Origin: Brevibacillus fulvus
GTDB lineage: Bacteria > Bacillota > Bacilli > Brevibacillales > Brevibacillaceae
Assembly (NCBI RefSeq): GCF_016908525.1
Contig: NZ_JAFBEB010000004.1
Location: forward strand, 124,001-188,000
Reading direction: 5' to 3'
DNA length: 64,000 nt
Part shown: in pieces, positions 8,054 through 17,251 of the stretch
Layout: every line of letters starts with the position of its first letter
How positions within the stretch are numbered: position 1 is the stretch's first letter
Translations under genes and position numbers: made by a program
Notes under the pieces: model-generated
What the model saw: the letters and a program-made list of their open reading frames with translations, nothing else
What the model was told of the DNA's origin: nothing
Databases searched by the model: none

Positions 8054-9319
8054 TTATGATTTTTTTAAAACACTCGCCAACTCCGCCACAGAAAGCTCAC
8101 GCTGATCGCCAGTGGCCATCTCTTTGAGGACGACGGTCCCGTTTTGCAATTCGCTTTCCCCGAGAATCGCCGTGAAGCGGGCTTCCAGACGATCGGCCGC
8201 CTTCAGCTGGGCTTTCATTTTCCGCTCGAGATAATCCATTTCCGCGCGGATGCCCGCCTGACGAAGCTGATCCAACAATTTAAAGGCGACAGCTTTTGCC
8301 GCAGGCGTCTGAATGACCAGATAGCAGTCGATGCCGGACTCTACCGGCAGCTGGATGTTTTGCTTTTCCAGCGCGAGCAGCAATCGCTCAATGCTTAAGG
8401 CAAAGCCAATCCCGGGCATGTCGTCTCCGCCCAGCTCCGCAACCAGTCCGTTGTACCGGCCGCCGCCGCACAGCGTTTCGACCGCACCGATTTCCGCCAT
8501 CTTGATCTCAAATGCAGTCAAGGTGTAGTAATCGAGACCGCGAACGAGACGGGGATTGACGGTAAAAGAGATGTCCAGATCGCTCAAATACTCTTGCACC
8601 GCCGAAAAATGGGCGGCAGACTGTTCGCTGAGGTAATCGAGGATCGAAGGAGCGTCTTTGGTCAACATCTGGCATTTTTCATTTTTGCAATCCAAAACCC
8701 GCAGCGGATTACGGTCAATCCGCGATTGGCAATCCGCGCACAGCTGATCGCGCACACCGTTGAGAAAATCAGTCAGATAGGTGCGTTGACGGGCGCGATC
8801 TTCAAGCGTCCCAATGCTGTTCAGTTCAACAGAAATTCCTTTTAAACCAAACCATTGATAAAAGCGCACTGCCAAAGCAATAACCTCGGCATCAATCGCC
8901 GGGTCCATCGAACCGATCGCTTCCACCCCAAATTGCGTGAACTGCCGCAACCGGCCAGCCTGCGGGCGTTCATGGCGAAACATCGGACCAATGTAGAACA
9001 GTTTTGTCGGTTGATTGGGCGAACCGTACATTTTGTTCTCCACATAGGAACGCACAACTCCCGCGGTATTTTCCGGACGCAGCGTCAACTGATCCTCACT
9101 GCGCGGATTTCGGACACTGTACATTTCTTTCTCCACAATGTCGGTCGTTTCCCCGACGCCGCGCTGGAACAGTTCGGTTTGCTCAAACAACGGCGTTCTA
9201 ATTTCCTGATAGTTAAATCGACGGCAGAGTTCCCGCGTCTGGCTCTCGATATATTGCCACTTTTCCACTGTGCCTGGCAGTATATCCTGTGTGCCGCGGG
9301 GAATTTGAATCTTTGCCAT
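8054..9319 (-). CDS. hisS: Histidyl-tRNA synthetase
   Basis: Class IIa synthetase charging tRNA-His; 421 residues from ATG 9319, normal for the family. The N-terminus MAKIQIPRGTQDILPG is typical. Motif 2 is FYIGPMFRHERPQAGRLRQF, the histidine-specific motif is VRGLDYYTLTAFEI, and motif 3 is GIGFALSIERL; the C-terminal anticodon-binding domain follows. GGAGG is 7 bp before this ATG. The frame is open further upstream to 9439, but that stretch overlaps the T-box terminator and is not coding. It is the first gene of a hisS-aspS operon. Confidence 0.97.
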   Translation of the reverse strand: MAKIQIPRGTQDILPGTVEKWQYIESQTRELCRRFNYQEIRTPLFEQTELFQRGVGETTDIVEKEMYSVRNPRSEDQLTLRPENTAGVVRSYVENKMYGSPNQPTKLFYIGPMFRHERPQAGRLRQFTQFGVEAIGSMDPAIDAEVIALAVRFYQWFGLKGISVELNSIGTLEDRARQRTYLTDFLNGVRDQLCADCQSRIDRNPLRVLDCKNEKCQMLTKDAPSILDYLSEQSAAHFSAVQEYLSDLDISFTVNPRLVRGLDYYTLTAFEIKMAEIGAVETLCGGGRYNGLVAELGGDDMPGIGFALSIERLLLALEKQNIQLPVESGIDCYLVIQTPAAKAVAFKLLDQLRQAGIRAEMDYLERKMKAQLKAADRLEARFTAILGESELQNGTVVLKEMATGDQRELSVAELASVLKKS

Positions 9320-9409
9320 TGCCATTCCTCCATCTTCTGCAAATGTTTTCTTTATGTGCATCCGCGCTGCATCGGCGTTGCCAAAAGCCGGGCTAGCCTG
9401 GCAAACCGG

Positions 9410-9749
9410 ATAAAAATAAAAATCTCCCGTCTCTGACATGGTTCATCATGTCAGGGACGAGAGATGTTATACACATTCCCGTGGTGCCACCCTGCTTGAA
9501 TACAAACGTATCCCGCTTTCAGAACGACTTGGCAATCTGCTTTGCCGCAGATAACCGTCAACCGTTCCCAAACCGTTAACGCCGGTGTTACGCCTTACAG
9601 TTACTGGCTTTGCGCGTTCACTGGGGTCTTCCGGGAAGTCATTCGCCAAGACGCAATAGAGAAATGCTTGCAGCCACGGCATTTCCTCTCTAGCTATTCG
9701 TTCCTTGGGTACTTGGTCCCTTCATCAGATCGCTATGCAACAAACTTAT
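9410..9749 (-). promoter_or_regulatory. T-box leader controlling hisS-aspS
   Basis: A tRNA-sensing T-box riboswitch. On the minus strand the conserved antiterminator side AGCAGGGTGGCACCACGGG lies at about 9496-9478. It is followed by a terminator hairpin (9463-9421, stem around CGTCCCTGACATG) ending in T-rich sequence. Stem I lies further upstream at about 9720-9610: an AGTA element sits opposite CGAATGACT, and the apical arm pairs GAGGAAATGC with GCATTTCTC. In the specifier loop the pattern GAAT-GAC gives codon GAC, so uncharged tRNA-Asp appears to be the ligand. T-box identity is certain; the specifier is read by hand. Confidence 0.93.
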
Positions 9750-9755
9750 TTTGAA

Positions 9756-9784
9756 ATAATAGCAAATACAGGATTGGCCGTCAA
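9756..9784 (-). promoter_or_regulatory. Sigma-A promoter of the hisS-aspS operon
   Basis: TTGACG (9784-9779), a 17-bp spacer and TATTAT (9761-9756) on the minus strand. It overlaps the last codons of hemZ and starts the T-box leader near 9749. Confidence 0.8.
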
Positions 9785-11319
9785 CGGTCGGCCGCATTTT
9801 TTTCCAAAATGACCGGCTGCCGCTTGTCTTCGTAAAGCTGGTCCAGATCCCGCAGTTTCGCTTCCGTCAACTGGCGATACGTTTCGTTGTACGTTTTGGG
9901 ATCTTTCGGATTCGGCCAGCGCGTCAGCTTGTCGGAACCCGGTGGGATTAACTTGGAGACAGCGCCGCAGCCAAGCCCGAGGATCGTTTGCGCTTCTTCC
10001 ATGATCATGATGTTATAAATGCTTTCTTGACCCGGTTGCGCATAGCCGACGTTTTCCAGATTGCCGAGAATATTTTTTTGCCGATAGAGATAATAAGGAC
10101 GATAGCCGTTGGCCGAAGTCCATTGTTCGGCCAGGTTCATCATCTTTCTGATTTCATCGCGGCTGGCGACCTTGTAACGCTCTTTGTTTTGCGTCATTTC
10201 CGAAGCGCGTTTAAACGAGAGCGTATGAACCGTCAACGAAGCCGGCTTCAGCTTTTCCACTTCGCGCAAACTGTGCTCCAGCTCATGCATTCCTTCGTTG
10301 GGAAGCCCGATAATCAGGTCCATGTTAATATTGGTCAGTCCCATCTCCATCGCCAGATGATACTTCTCAATCGTCTCGGCGACGGTATGATGACGACCGA
10401 TTGCCCGGAGAGTCTCCTGGGTAAACGACTGCGGATTGATGCTGATTCGATCAACCTGCCACTTTTTCATGACCTGCAGTTTTTCCGCCGTAATCGTATC
10501 CGGACGTCCTGCCTCGACCGTCAACTCCCTGACCTGATCCATATGGGGAAAGCGATCGTAGAGAGTCGTAAACAGCTGGTCCAGATCTTCCGCAGTAATG
10601 CTCGTCGGTGTACCGCCCCCGAAGTAAACGGAGGTAACTTTCATATCACGCTGCTTCAACCATTCGCCGATGTGCGAAATCTCATGGTGCAACCCGAGCA
10701 GAAACGGATTGACCGAGGCGGCGTGACTCTTGATCGCATAAGCCGGAAATGTGCAGTAGGCACATTTGGTCGGACAAAACGGAATGCCGATATAGACGGA
10801 CAACTCCCGATCGATTTCATATAAATCGGGGACAACTTGCAGTTGCAAGTCGATAATCTTTTGCAACAGATCCAGTTTGTAGGGGCGCAGCCGATAATCC
10901 TCGCGCAAGATTCGATGTGCTTCCTGGCGCCCGATGCCATTTTCCAGAAACTGATGCAACAGTTTGGTCGGACGGATTCCCGTGAGAATCCCCCAGCCTT
11001 GTTCCACTCCTGTATGCCGCTCCAGCAAAGTGAGCAGCGTATAGCTGATCGCCTGTTTGGCGGTTTTCCGCTCGCCCTTTTCATCACGGGTCCCAAACGG
11101 CCGTACGTACGAATACTCTTCCGTCTGTCCGCCCGCGTCCAGTCTGCCGTGGGCAACTACCCCGGTTTGCTCATATCTTAAGGAAAGCGTAAGATTCAAA
11201 TCGCCGTTCAGCTCTTCCTGCTCATCGCAAAACGTGATCTGTGGATCTTCATAAAACAGCGCCAAGATCAAGCGGATTTCCCGTTCAAATACATGGCCGA
11301 TACACTTGACTTGAATCAA
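9781..11319 (-). CDS. hemZ: HemZ-type radical SAM coproporphyrinogen III dehydrogenase-like protein
   Basis: Radical SAM protein related to oxygen-independent coproporphyrinogen oxidases; B. subtilis HemZ is the nearest known protein. The [4Fe-4S] cysteines are in IPFCPTKCAYCTFPAY, followed by SVYFGGGTPTSI and the SAM-site region LTVEAGRPDTI. About 170 residues precede the radical SAM domain, as in HemZ and unlike short HemN/HemW. The start is uncertain: TTG 11319 has AGGTGA six bases upstream, whereas GTG 11328 has no ribosome site. The true substrate of HemZ proteins is debated, so heme synthesis is family-based inference. It has its own promoter. Confidence 0.9.
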   Translation of the reverse strand: MIQVKCIGHVFEREIRLILALFYEDPQITFCDEQEELNGDLNLTLSLRYEQTGVVAHGRLDAGGQTEEYSYVRPFGTRDEKGERKTAKQAISYTLLTLLERHTGVEQGWGILTGIRPTKLLHQFLENGIGRQEAHRILREDYRLRPYKLDLLQKIIDLQLQVVPDLYEIDRELSVYIGIPFCPTKCAYCTFPAYAIKSHAASVNPFLLGLHHEISHIGEWLKQRDMKVTSVYFGGGTPTSITAEDLDQLFTTLYDRFPHMDQVRELTVEAGRPDTITAEKLQVMKKWQVDRISINPQSFTQETLRAIGRHHTVAETIEKYHLAMEMGLTNINMDLIIGLPNEGMHELEHSLREVEKLKPASLTVHTLSFKRASEMTQNKERYKVASRDEIRKMMNLAEQWTSANGYRPYYLYRQKNILGNLENVGYAQPGQESIYNIMIMEEAQTILGLGCGAVSKLIPPGSDKLTRWPNPKDPKTYNETYRQLTEAKLRDLDQLYEDKRQPVILEKNAADR

Positions 11320-11352
11320 TTTGTTCACCTGCTTTTCAGTCTGCCATTACCC

Positions 11353-11381
11353 ATCTTAGCCGACCGAAAAAGCACGGTCAA
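11353..11381 (-). promoter_or_regulatory. Sigma-A promoter of hemZ
   Basis: TTGACC (11381-11376), a 17-bp spacer and TAAGAT (11358-11353) on the minus strand, about 34 bp before the hemZ start codon. Confidence 0.65.
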
Positions 11382-11417
11382 TGCGCAAAAACATGCAATC
11401 GTGCATTTCAGGCCAAG

Positions 11418-11591
11418 CTATCGTCTGATTTGGCGGCGCAATCGCTGAATTTCCGCAATCGACAGGTGAAATTCCCCGGACATTTCGACATCATTCATCA
11501 CTGCCTCTTTTTCCAGAAAATCGTGAAAATCGACGGAGAAGAGACGGTTGCTCAACTCCTTCGCCAGTGTTTCCTTGTTTGATTGTCTCAT
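11418..11591 (-). CDS. Small conserved-looking protein of unknown function (57 aa)
   Basis: A 57-residue ORF on the minus strand starting MRQSNKETLAKELSNRLFSVDF and ending IQRLRRQIRR. The ATG at 11591 is preceded by AGGAGGGATTGG, an excellent ribosome site. It is charged and helical in character, with no signal peptide or cysteine. B. subtilis also carries a small gene (yrzK) near this place between hisS and the amidase yrvJ, so it may be the counterpart, but I do not recognise the family and make no functional call. A short 5-bp hairpin (ATGCA/TGCAT) followed by TTTTT lies downstream near 11390-11410. Confidence 0.6.
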   Translation of the reverse strand: MRQSNKETLAKELSNRLFSVDFHDFLEKEAVMNDVEMSGEFHLSIAEIQRLRRQIRR

Positions 11592-11730
11592 CCAATCCCT
11601 CCTGACGTGTTCATCCCGGTTGTAATAGAAGGAAACATTTTGTCAAAGTTTGCAGGAAAAAGCCGGTGTAAGGCGAAAATTAACAAGGCAGAAGCTTCCT
11701 TGGAAGAAATAACAAGAAAGGATGTAAACC

Positions 11731-13611
11731 TTGTTGATTCGGCAAAAACTCCTGAGATCCATTCTGATTGTATTTATGCTTTGCGCGATGCCGACTTCTG
11801 TATTCGCTGCCGCCAGTCAAGTGCAAGTCACCGTAGACGACCTCAATGTGCGCTCTGGCCCCAGTTTGACAGATTCGGTGCTGACCACACTTCCGTTAAA
11901 TACGGTGCTTCCCGTATTGTCCCAACAAAATGACTGGGTTCAGGTAAAGCTGCCCAATGGCACAACCGGCTGGGTTGCCAACTGGTTGGTCAAGCCGGCG
12001 GCAACGGCAAGTGCGGCGAAACAGATCGAAAGCACCGTGACCAACTTGAACGTGCGCTCCGGACCAAGCCAATCCGATGCGGTACTGACGATGATCAATC
12101 CCGGTCAAAAGTATACGGTGCTGCAAAAAAGCGGAGATTGGTATCAAATTCAATTTGGCAATTCTCAGAAAGGATGGGTAGCAGGCTGGCTCGTAAAAGA
12201 GAGCACTGGCATATCCAGCGGCAAACCTGTCAGTTCAACTCCCGTACAGTCGAAACCGACTGTACCGGCACAATCGCCAGTGCCAGTGCAACCCGCCGGA
12301 ACAACAACATCGGCTGGATCAACGGTTGAACCAACGACGCAACCGGCGCAAGCCTTCCCATCGTCGGGAATCAAAATCACTCTCGGCTTTTCGCCTTTTG
12401 TCTATCCGCAACCGAATACGGATCTCCCTGCCATCACCCAGTTAAACGCAGGAGATACGGTGATCAAAACAGGCGAAGCGACAGGGTGGTGGGAGATTGA
12501 CCTGAATGGCATGACCGCCTGGATACCGTCTGCTCCCGATGCACCGGCAGCCAGTGTTGTTCCGCCAACTATCGCTCCGGCGACGGTACCGGCGCCTGCT
12601 TCGTCATCGACACCAGCCGCTCCTGCCGTGCGCACCGCGACCGTGGCAGCCGACAACGTCAACTTGCGGACGGGAGCGAACACCGGCAGCGCGATTATCG
12701 CTACCTTGCCGATCGGAACTGCTTTGACCGTGCTGGATCAGCAAGGCGACTGGTATCAAGTGAAAACCGGTGACGGAAAGACTGGCTGGATGGCCGGCTG
12801 GTTATTGAGCATTGCGCCGTCCGCTGCAACAAGCGCAGTCAACGGACAAACCGTGTCCGTGATCAGCAACAATACTCCGGTCCGCTCGCAGCCTGATGAA
12901 GCCTCCCCCATTCTCACCCTGATTCAGGCGGGCGAACTGTATACCGTGAAACATCGCCAGGGAGACTGGTATCAACTTGAATTGCCGAGTGGCCTGTCTG
13001 GCTATGTGCTTGCCAAATTGGTTTCCGCCAACAGCACTCCGCAAGCAACGAGCGGCCAGCTGAAAAACAAACTGATCGTCGTCGATGCCGGCCATGGCGG
13101 CCAAGACAACGGAGCCACCGGATTAACTTATTCGACACTGGAAAAAAACATTAACCTGCAAGTTGCCCAACAGCTCAAAACCAAACTGGAAGCTGCCGGT
13201 GCAAAAGTGATCATGACGAGGTCGGACGATCATTACCTCACCTTACAGCAACGGGTAGATGTGGCTGTGCAAAATAAAGCTGACTTATTTGTCAGTATTC
13301 ACCATAATACGCATCCCAATACGTCTACAAACGGTTCGATCGTCTTCTACTATACGAAGGGCAGTTCAAGCGAGCTGGCTGCCATCGTTCAGACGGAACT
13401 GATTGCGGCAACGGGCTACAAAGATATGCAATCTCGTTTCGGTGATTATTATGTATTGCGGGAAAACCCGATTACCGCCATTCTGGTGGAAGTGGGTTTC
13501 CTGTCCAACGCGGCCGAAGAAGCCAAGCTTCGTTCAGCCGATTATCAGGAACGGGCTGCACAAGGGATCTTAAACGGAATTGTCCGCTACTTCTCAACAA
13601 AAGGGCAATAA
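11731..13611 (+). CDS. N-acetylmuramoyl-L-alanine amidase with five SH3-like repeats
   Basis: Secreted cell-wall hydrolase that cleaves the muramoyl-L-alanine bond. A signal peptide (1-26, ending SVFA-AA) is followed by bacterial SH3 repeats at about 31-88, 101-157, 215-266 (weak), 304-360 and 374-432, with Pro/Ser/Thr/Ala-rich linkers between the second, third and fourth. The amidase_3 domain follows (446-625): Zn ligands are probably H455 (VVDAGHGGQD), E471 and H524 or H525, and the catalytic E is in VEVGFLSN (E587). It starts at TTG 11731 with AAAGGATG upstream. B. subtilis YrvJ, in the same neighbourhood, is the likely counterpart. The PST-rich linkers suggest an extended surface protein. 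Confidence 0.93.
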   Translation: MLIRQKLLRSILIVFMLCAMPTSVFAAASQVQVTVDDLNVRSGPSLTDSVLTTLPLNTVLPVLSQQNDWVQVKLPNGTTGWVANWLVKPAATASAAKQIESTVTNLNVRSGPSQSDAVLTMINPGQKYTVLQKSGDWYQIQFGNSQKGWVAGWLVKESTGISSGKPVSSTPVQSKPTVPAQSPVPVQPAGTTTSAGSTVEPTTQPAQAFPSSGIKITLGFSPFVYPQPNTDLPAITQLNAGDTVIKTGEATGWWEIDLNGMTAWIPSAPDAPAASVVPPTIAPATVPAPASSSTPAAPAVRTATVAADNVNLRTGANTGSAIIATLPIGTALTVLDQQGDWYQVKTGDGKTGWMAGWLLSIAPSAATSAVNGQTVSVISNNTPVRSQPDEASPILTLIQAGELYTVKHRQGDWYQLELPSGLSGYVLAKLVSANSTPQATSGQLKNKLIVVDAGHGGQDNGATGLTYSTLEKNINLQVAQQLKTKLEAAGAKVIMTRSDDHYLTLQQRVDVAVQNKADLFVSIHHNTHPNTSTNGSIVFYYTKGSSSELAAIVQTELIAATGYKDMQSRFGDYYVLRENPITAILVEVGFLSNAAEEAKLRSADYQERAAQGILNGIVRYFSTKGQ

Positions 13612-13640
13612 CATAACAATCACCTTCAAAACAGAAAAAA

Positions 13641-13673
13641 GCAGAGAGCGTCATTCCGCGCTCTCTGCTTTTG
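13641..13673. terminator. Bidirectional terminator between the amidase gene and dtd
   Basis: GCAGAGAGCG and CGCTCTCTGC flank a short loop. A-rich sequence lies on the left and T-rich on the right, so it can stop both the plus-strand amidase and the minus-strand dtd transcript. Confidence 0.85.
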
Positions 13674-13720
13674 TTTATGTACGAACGTTTTCTATGCTTG
13701 CCAGAAACTTTTCCTGCAGG

Positions 13721-14158
13721 CTATGCCTCAACAATCAGCGTCACCGGCCCATCGTTGAGCAGACGCACTTCCATCATCTGCCCGAATCGGCCGGTCTCCA
13801 CATGCAGTCCTTTTTCTCGCAACTGTTGATTGAACCGTTCGTAAAGCGGTTCAGCCTGCTCGGGACGGGCTGCTTCCATGAAGTTGGGACGTCGCCCTTT
13901 CCGGCAATCGCCGTATAGCGTGAACTGGGAAATGGATAAAACCTGACCGCCTGTTTCCAGCACGGAATGATTCATTTTTCCTTGCTCATCTTCAAAAATC
14001 CGCAAATGAGCGATTTTGTCCGCCGCAAAATCAACCTGCTGTTCGGTATCGGTATGTGTAATCCCGACCAACAAAACCAATCCATGGTCGATTTTGCCAA
14101 CAACATCGCCATTGACCGTGACGCTGGCCTCTTTTGAACGCTGCACAACAACTCTCAT
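13721..14158 (-). CDS. dtd: D-aminoacyl-tRNA deacylase
   Basis: Homodimeric proofreading enzyme that removes D-amino acids (and glycine from tRNA-Ala) from mischarged tRNAs. It has 145 residues, full length. It begins [17 protein letters not shown]; the Gly-cisPro-type motif is near the C-terminus in [13 protein letters not shown], and the conserved [19 protein letters not shown] is present. It lies 59 bp after relA, a usual pairing in Bacilli, but a terminator hairpin (14186-14213) lies in that gap, so part of its expression may depend on read-through. Confidence 0.97.
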   Translation of the reverse strand: MRVVVQRSKEASVTVNGDVVGKIDHGLVLLVGITHTDTEQQVDFAADKIAHLRIFEDEQGKMNHSVLETGGQVLSISQFTLYGDCRKGRRPNFMEAARPEQAEPLYERFNQQLREKGLHVETGRFGQMMEVRLLNDGPVTLIVEA

Positions 14159-14185
14159 CTTTCGATCTCTCCTTGGTTCAAAAAT

Positions 14186-14213
14186 AAACAGTGCCCCAGC
14201 GAAGGCACTGTCT
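14186..14213 (-). terminator. Hairpin terminator between relA and dtd
   Basis: On the minus strand ACAGTGCC, a 7-base loop and GGCACTGT are followed by TTATTTTT. It starts right after the relA stop and precedes dtd. Confidence 0.65.
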
Positions 14214-14217
14214 TTTC

Positions 14218-16383
14218 TCAGGTGTTTAAAATCCGGCGAACCGAGTAGATGTCCTTAATCCGCTTGATTCGTTCCACGACTTTGTGCAAATGATCAACAT
14301 TGCTGATCGAAATGGTCATATGAATCGTTGCCACCCGATTGCGATCGGCCTTGCCGCTGACAGCCGCGATGTTTGTTTTCGTTTCACTGACAACCTGCAG
14401 CACATCATTTAACAGCCCATTGCGATCGTGTCCGGTAATTTCGATGTCGACACTATAGTTGTGTTGAATCACACTGTCCCACTCGACATCGATTAACCGC
14501 TCCCCGTTCTCCTCTGTGTGGACATTGGGACAATCGGTCCGATGGACAGACACGCCCCGCCCTCTTGTCACGAAGCCGATGATCTGATCGCCGGGAACCG
14601 GATTGCAACAGCGGGAAATCCGGACTAACAGATTGTCCACGCCTTTTACTTTGACACCCGATTCGCTGCGGGAGTGATTCGTTGGCGAAGGTTTAAATTC
14701 AGGCAACGGCTGACTCTCTTCCCGTTCCCGGCGCAATTTCTCCGTCATTTTGGAAGCGATTTGCGCTGCCGTCAAGCCGCCGTAACCTACGGCTGCAAAC
14801 ATATCTTCCTGGCCTTGAAAGTTAAATTTGGCCGCGGCCTCCAAAATATTTTCTTCGGTCATGACCTCTTTCAATTCAAAACCGCGCGCCTTGATTTCCG
14901 CTTCGATCATTTGCTGCCCCTTGGCAACATTTTCTTCCCGCTTCTCTTTTTTAAACCATTGCTTGATTTTATTGCGAGCATGGGCAGATTTGGCAATTTT
15001 CAACCAGTCCTGACTCGGTCCATAGGAATGTTTGGAAGTCAGCACTTCAACAATATCGCCCGTCTTTAATCCGTAATCGAGCGGTACAATTTTCCCGTTC
15101 ACTTTGGCCCCGATGCAGCGATTGCCAATGGCGGAGTGAATGCGGTAGGCAAAATCGAGCGGTACGGAGCCTTTGGGGAGTTCAACCACATCGCCTTTTG
15201 GCGTAAACACAAAAACCGTATCGGAGAAAAGATCTTGTTTCAGCGATTCCATGAACTCCTGAGCATTGGGCGACTCCTCATGGCCGCCTTGGATGATTTC
15301 GCGCAGGTTGCCCAATTTCTCGGCAAATGACCCCTGCACTACCCCTTTGCCTTCTTTGTAAGCCCAGTGGGCAGCAATCCCGATTTCCGCTGTCCGATGC
15401 ATCTCCCACGTGCGGATTTGCACTTCCAGCGGTTCGCCTTTGGGACCAATCACCGTCGTATGCAGCGATTGGTACATGTTCGGTTTCGGCATGGCGATAT
15501 AATCCTTGAAGCGCCCCGGCATCGGTTTCCACAAGGTATGCACGATCCCCAGCACAGCGTAACAGTCGCGGATATCGTTGACGATAATGCGCAAGGCAAG
15601 CAGGTCATAGATCTCATTGAACTGCTTGTTCTGCGTCGTCATTTTTTTATATATACTGTAAAGATGCTTCGGCCTGCCCGAGATTTCCGCTTCAATATGC
15701 AGCTCTTTCAATTTTTCCTGAATCATCTCAGCTGCTTCTGTAATGTAAGCTTCTCGTTCCGCCCGCTTCTTCTGCATCAGATTGACGATGCGATAATATT
15801 GTTGCGGATTCATATACCGCAAGGCGGTATCTTCCAGCTCCCATTTGACCGAAGCAATCCCCAGACGATGTGCGAGCGGTGCAAAAATCTCCAGTGTCTC
15901 ATCGGAAATTTCCCGCTGCTTCTCCTCCGACATATGACGCAACGTCCGCATATTATGCAGACGGTCAGCCAGTTTGATCAAAATCACCCGTATATCCTGA
16001 GCCATCGCTACCAGCATTTTGCGGTGATTTTCGGCAAGCTGCTCCTCTTTTGATTTATATTTGATCTTGTCCAGCTTGGTAACTCCGTCAACCAGCCTGG
16101 CTACATCTGCTCCAAATTGCTGGCGAAGATCTTCGAGCGTCACCTCTGTATCTTCGACGACATCATGTAAAAAGCCAGCTGCGATCGTAACCGCGTCCAT
16201 ATGGAGATTTGCCAGGATACCGGCAACAGCAATCGGGTGCATGATATAAGGAACCCCCGACTTCCGTACCTGCCCCTCATGCGCCTGCCTTGCCAAATCA
16301 TAGGCTCTGGTGATAAGCTGAAGGTCAGCTTCAGACAAATAATCACTGGCTTTTTTTATAACCTCATCAATGCCTGTTATCAT
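14218..16383 (-). CDS. relA: Bifunctional (p)ppGpp synthetase/hydrolase Rel
   Basis: Long RelA/SpoT homologue that makes and degrades (p)ppGpp during the stringent response; 721 residues. The hydrolase HD domain has HDVVEDT at residues 73-79, H48 in IMHP and [12 protein letters not shown]. The synthetase domain follows, with [13 protein letters not shown] and the RFKD motif in [26 protein letters not shown] is the RXKD type typical of bifunctional enzymes. TGS (around [20 protein letters not shown]), a cysteine-containing region ([14 protein letters not shown]) and a C-terminal ACT domain follow. All HD residues look intact, so both activities are expected. It has its own promoter and a 170-base leader. 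Confidence 0.97.
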   Translation of the reverse strand: MITGIDEVIKKASDYLSEADLQLITRAYDLARQAHEGQVRKSGVPYIMHPIAVAGILANLHMDAVTIAAGFLHDVVEDTEVTLEDLRQQFGADVARLVDGVTKLDKIKYKSKEEQLAENHRKMLVAMAQDIRVILIKLADRLHNMRTLRHMSEEKQREISDETLEIFAPLAHRLGIASVKWELEDTALRYMNPQQYYRIVNLMQKKRAEREAYITEAAEMIQEKLKELHIEAEISGRPKHLYSIYKKMTTQNKQFNEIYDLLALRIIVNDIRDCYAVLGIVHTLWKPMPGRFKDYIAMPKPNMYQSLHTTVIGPKGEPLEVQIRTWEMHRTAEIGIAAHWAYKEGKGVVQGSFAEKLGNLREIIQGGHEESPNAQEFMESLKQDLFSDTVFVFTPKGDVVELPKGSVPLDFAYRIHSAIGNRCIGAKVNGKIVPLDYGLKTGDIVEVLTSKHSYGPSQDWLKIAKSAHARNKIKQWFKKEKREENVAKGQQMIEAEIKARGFELKEVMTEENILEAAAKFNFQGQEDMFAAVGYGGLTAAQIASKMTEKLRREREESQPLPEFKPSPTNHSRSESGVKVKGVDNLLVRISRCCNPVPGDQIIGFVTRGRGVSVHRTDCPNVHTEENGERLIDVEWDSVIQHNYSVDIEITGHDRNGLLNDVLQVVSETKTNIAAVSGKADRNRVATIHMTISISNVDHLHKVVERIKRIKDIYSVRRILNT

Positions 16384-16585
16384 AGTTCCCTTCCCTTATC
16401 CTCTCACTGAAGAAAAACTTGCTACCAGCCGACACGGATTTCGCCTGGTATCGATCAATAGAAAAGCAAAGAACCCTCGATGGAGTTCCTTTTTTCTTCC
16501 GACTGTTCCTGCATTATAGCTTGTACGAGACCGCCAAACATACTGCATTTCATTATATTATCTTTTAACTTGGAATCATTGTAAA
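16384..16585 (-). promoter_or_regulatory. relA promoter and leader
   Basis: On the minus strand TTTACA (16585-16580), a 17-bp spacer and GATAAT (16562-16557) form a candidate sigma-A promoter. The resulting leader of about 165 bases contains a hairpin near 16465-16490 (GAACTC/GAGGGTTC) with T-rich sequence after it, which could act as a weak attenuator. Nothing coding was seen here. Confidence 0.5.
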
Positions 16586-16659
16586 GGTAATAATCTTGAA
16601 TTCCTGTGGAAGTTCTTTGAAAAATTGCGAATGGGGGGCTAATCTCCCAAATACAGGAA

Positions 16660-16682
16660 AAACGGGCATTTGCCCGTTTTCA
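16660..16682 (-). terminator. Terminator after apt
   Basis: AACGGGCA, short loop, TGCCCGTT, then TTTCC on the minus strand, about 45 bp after the apt stop. Confidence 0.8.
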
Positions 16683-16726
16683 CTTGGTCTATGGTTCGGA
16701 TCAAAACAAATCGTTTTCGCGGTGAC

Positions 16727-17239
16727 TTAGTATTGCACCAATGTGGTCGTCGGAATCTCTCCCAATTTTTTGCGGCCTTCCAAATACGTCAGTTCAATGA
16801 AAAAGGCGGCTCCAACCACTTGTCCTCCCAATTGGTTAATCAGATTGATCGAAGAGGAAATTGTTCCGCCCGTCGCCAGCAAGTCATCGGCGATCAGCAC
16901 CCGCTGTCCCGGTTGTACGGCATCCACGTGCACAGCCAGCGCGTCTTTCCCGTATTCCAGATCATACTCAGCCTTGATGGACTCATACGGCAGTTTGCCC
17001 GATTTGCGGATTGGCACAAAGCCCACACCGAGAGCATAAGCCAATGGCGCGCCCACGACAAAGCCGCGTGCTTCCGGACCGGCAATCAGATCGACGTCCA
17101 ATTGTTTGGCGAATGCGGCCAATTCTTCGATGGCGGCTTGATAGACCGCTCCTTCTTTCAGCAATGTGGTGATATCTTTAAAACGAATTCCTGGTTGCGG
17201 GTAATCGGGAATCACCCGAATATACTGTTTAAAATCCAT
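16727..17239 (-). CDS. apt: Adenine phosphoribosyltransferase
   Basis: Purine salvage enzyme converting adenine and PRPP to AMP; 170 residues, full length. The type I PRTase PRPP loop is VLIADDLLATGGT at about residues 115-127; IPDYPQPGIRFKDIT at the N-terminus and GPEARGFVVG are characteristic of Apt. It follows recJ after 12 bp, and the recJ-apt pairing is common in Bacilli, so they are likely co-transcribed from the recJ promoter. A strong terminator follows. Confidence 0.98.
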   Translation of the reverse strand: MDFKQYIRVIPDYPQPGIRFKDITTLLKEGAVYQAAIEELAAFAKQLDVDLIAGPEARGFVVGAPLAYALGVGFVPIRKSGKLPYESIKAEYDLEYGKDALAVHVDAVQPGQRVLIADDLLATGGTISSSINLINQLGGQVVGAAFFIELTYLEGRKKLGEIPTTTLVQY

Positions 17240-17251
17240 GTTAGTAGCCTC

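Noticed and set aside
9320-9439. N-terminal extension of hisS by 40 codons
   Set aside because: It would overlap the T-box terminator; the family N-terminus and ribosome site fit ATG 9319.
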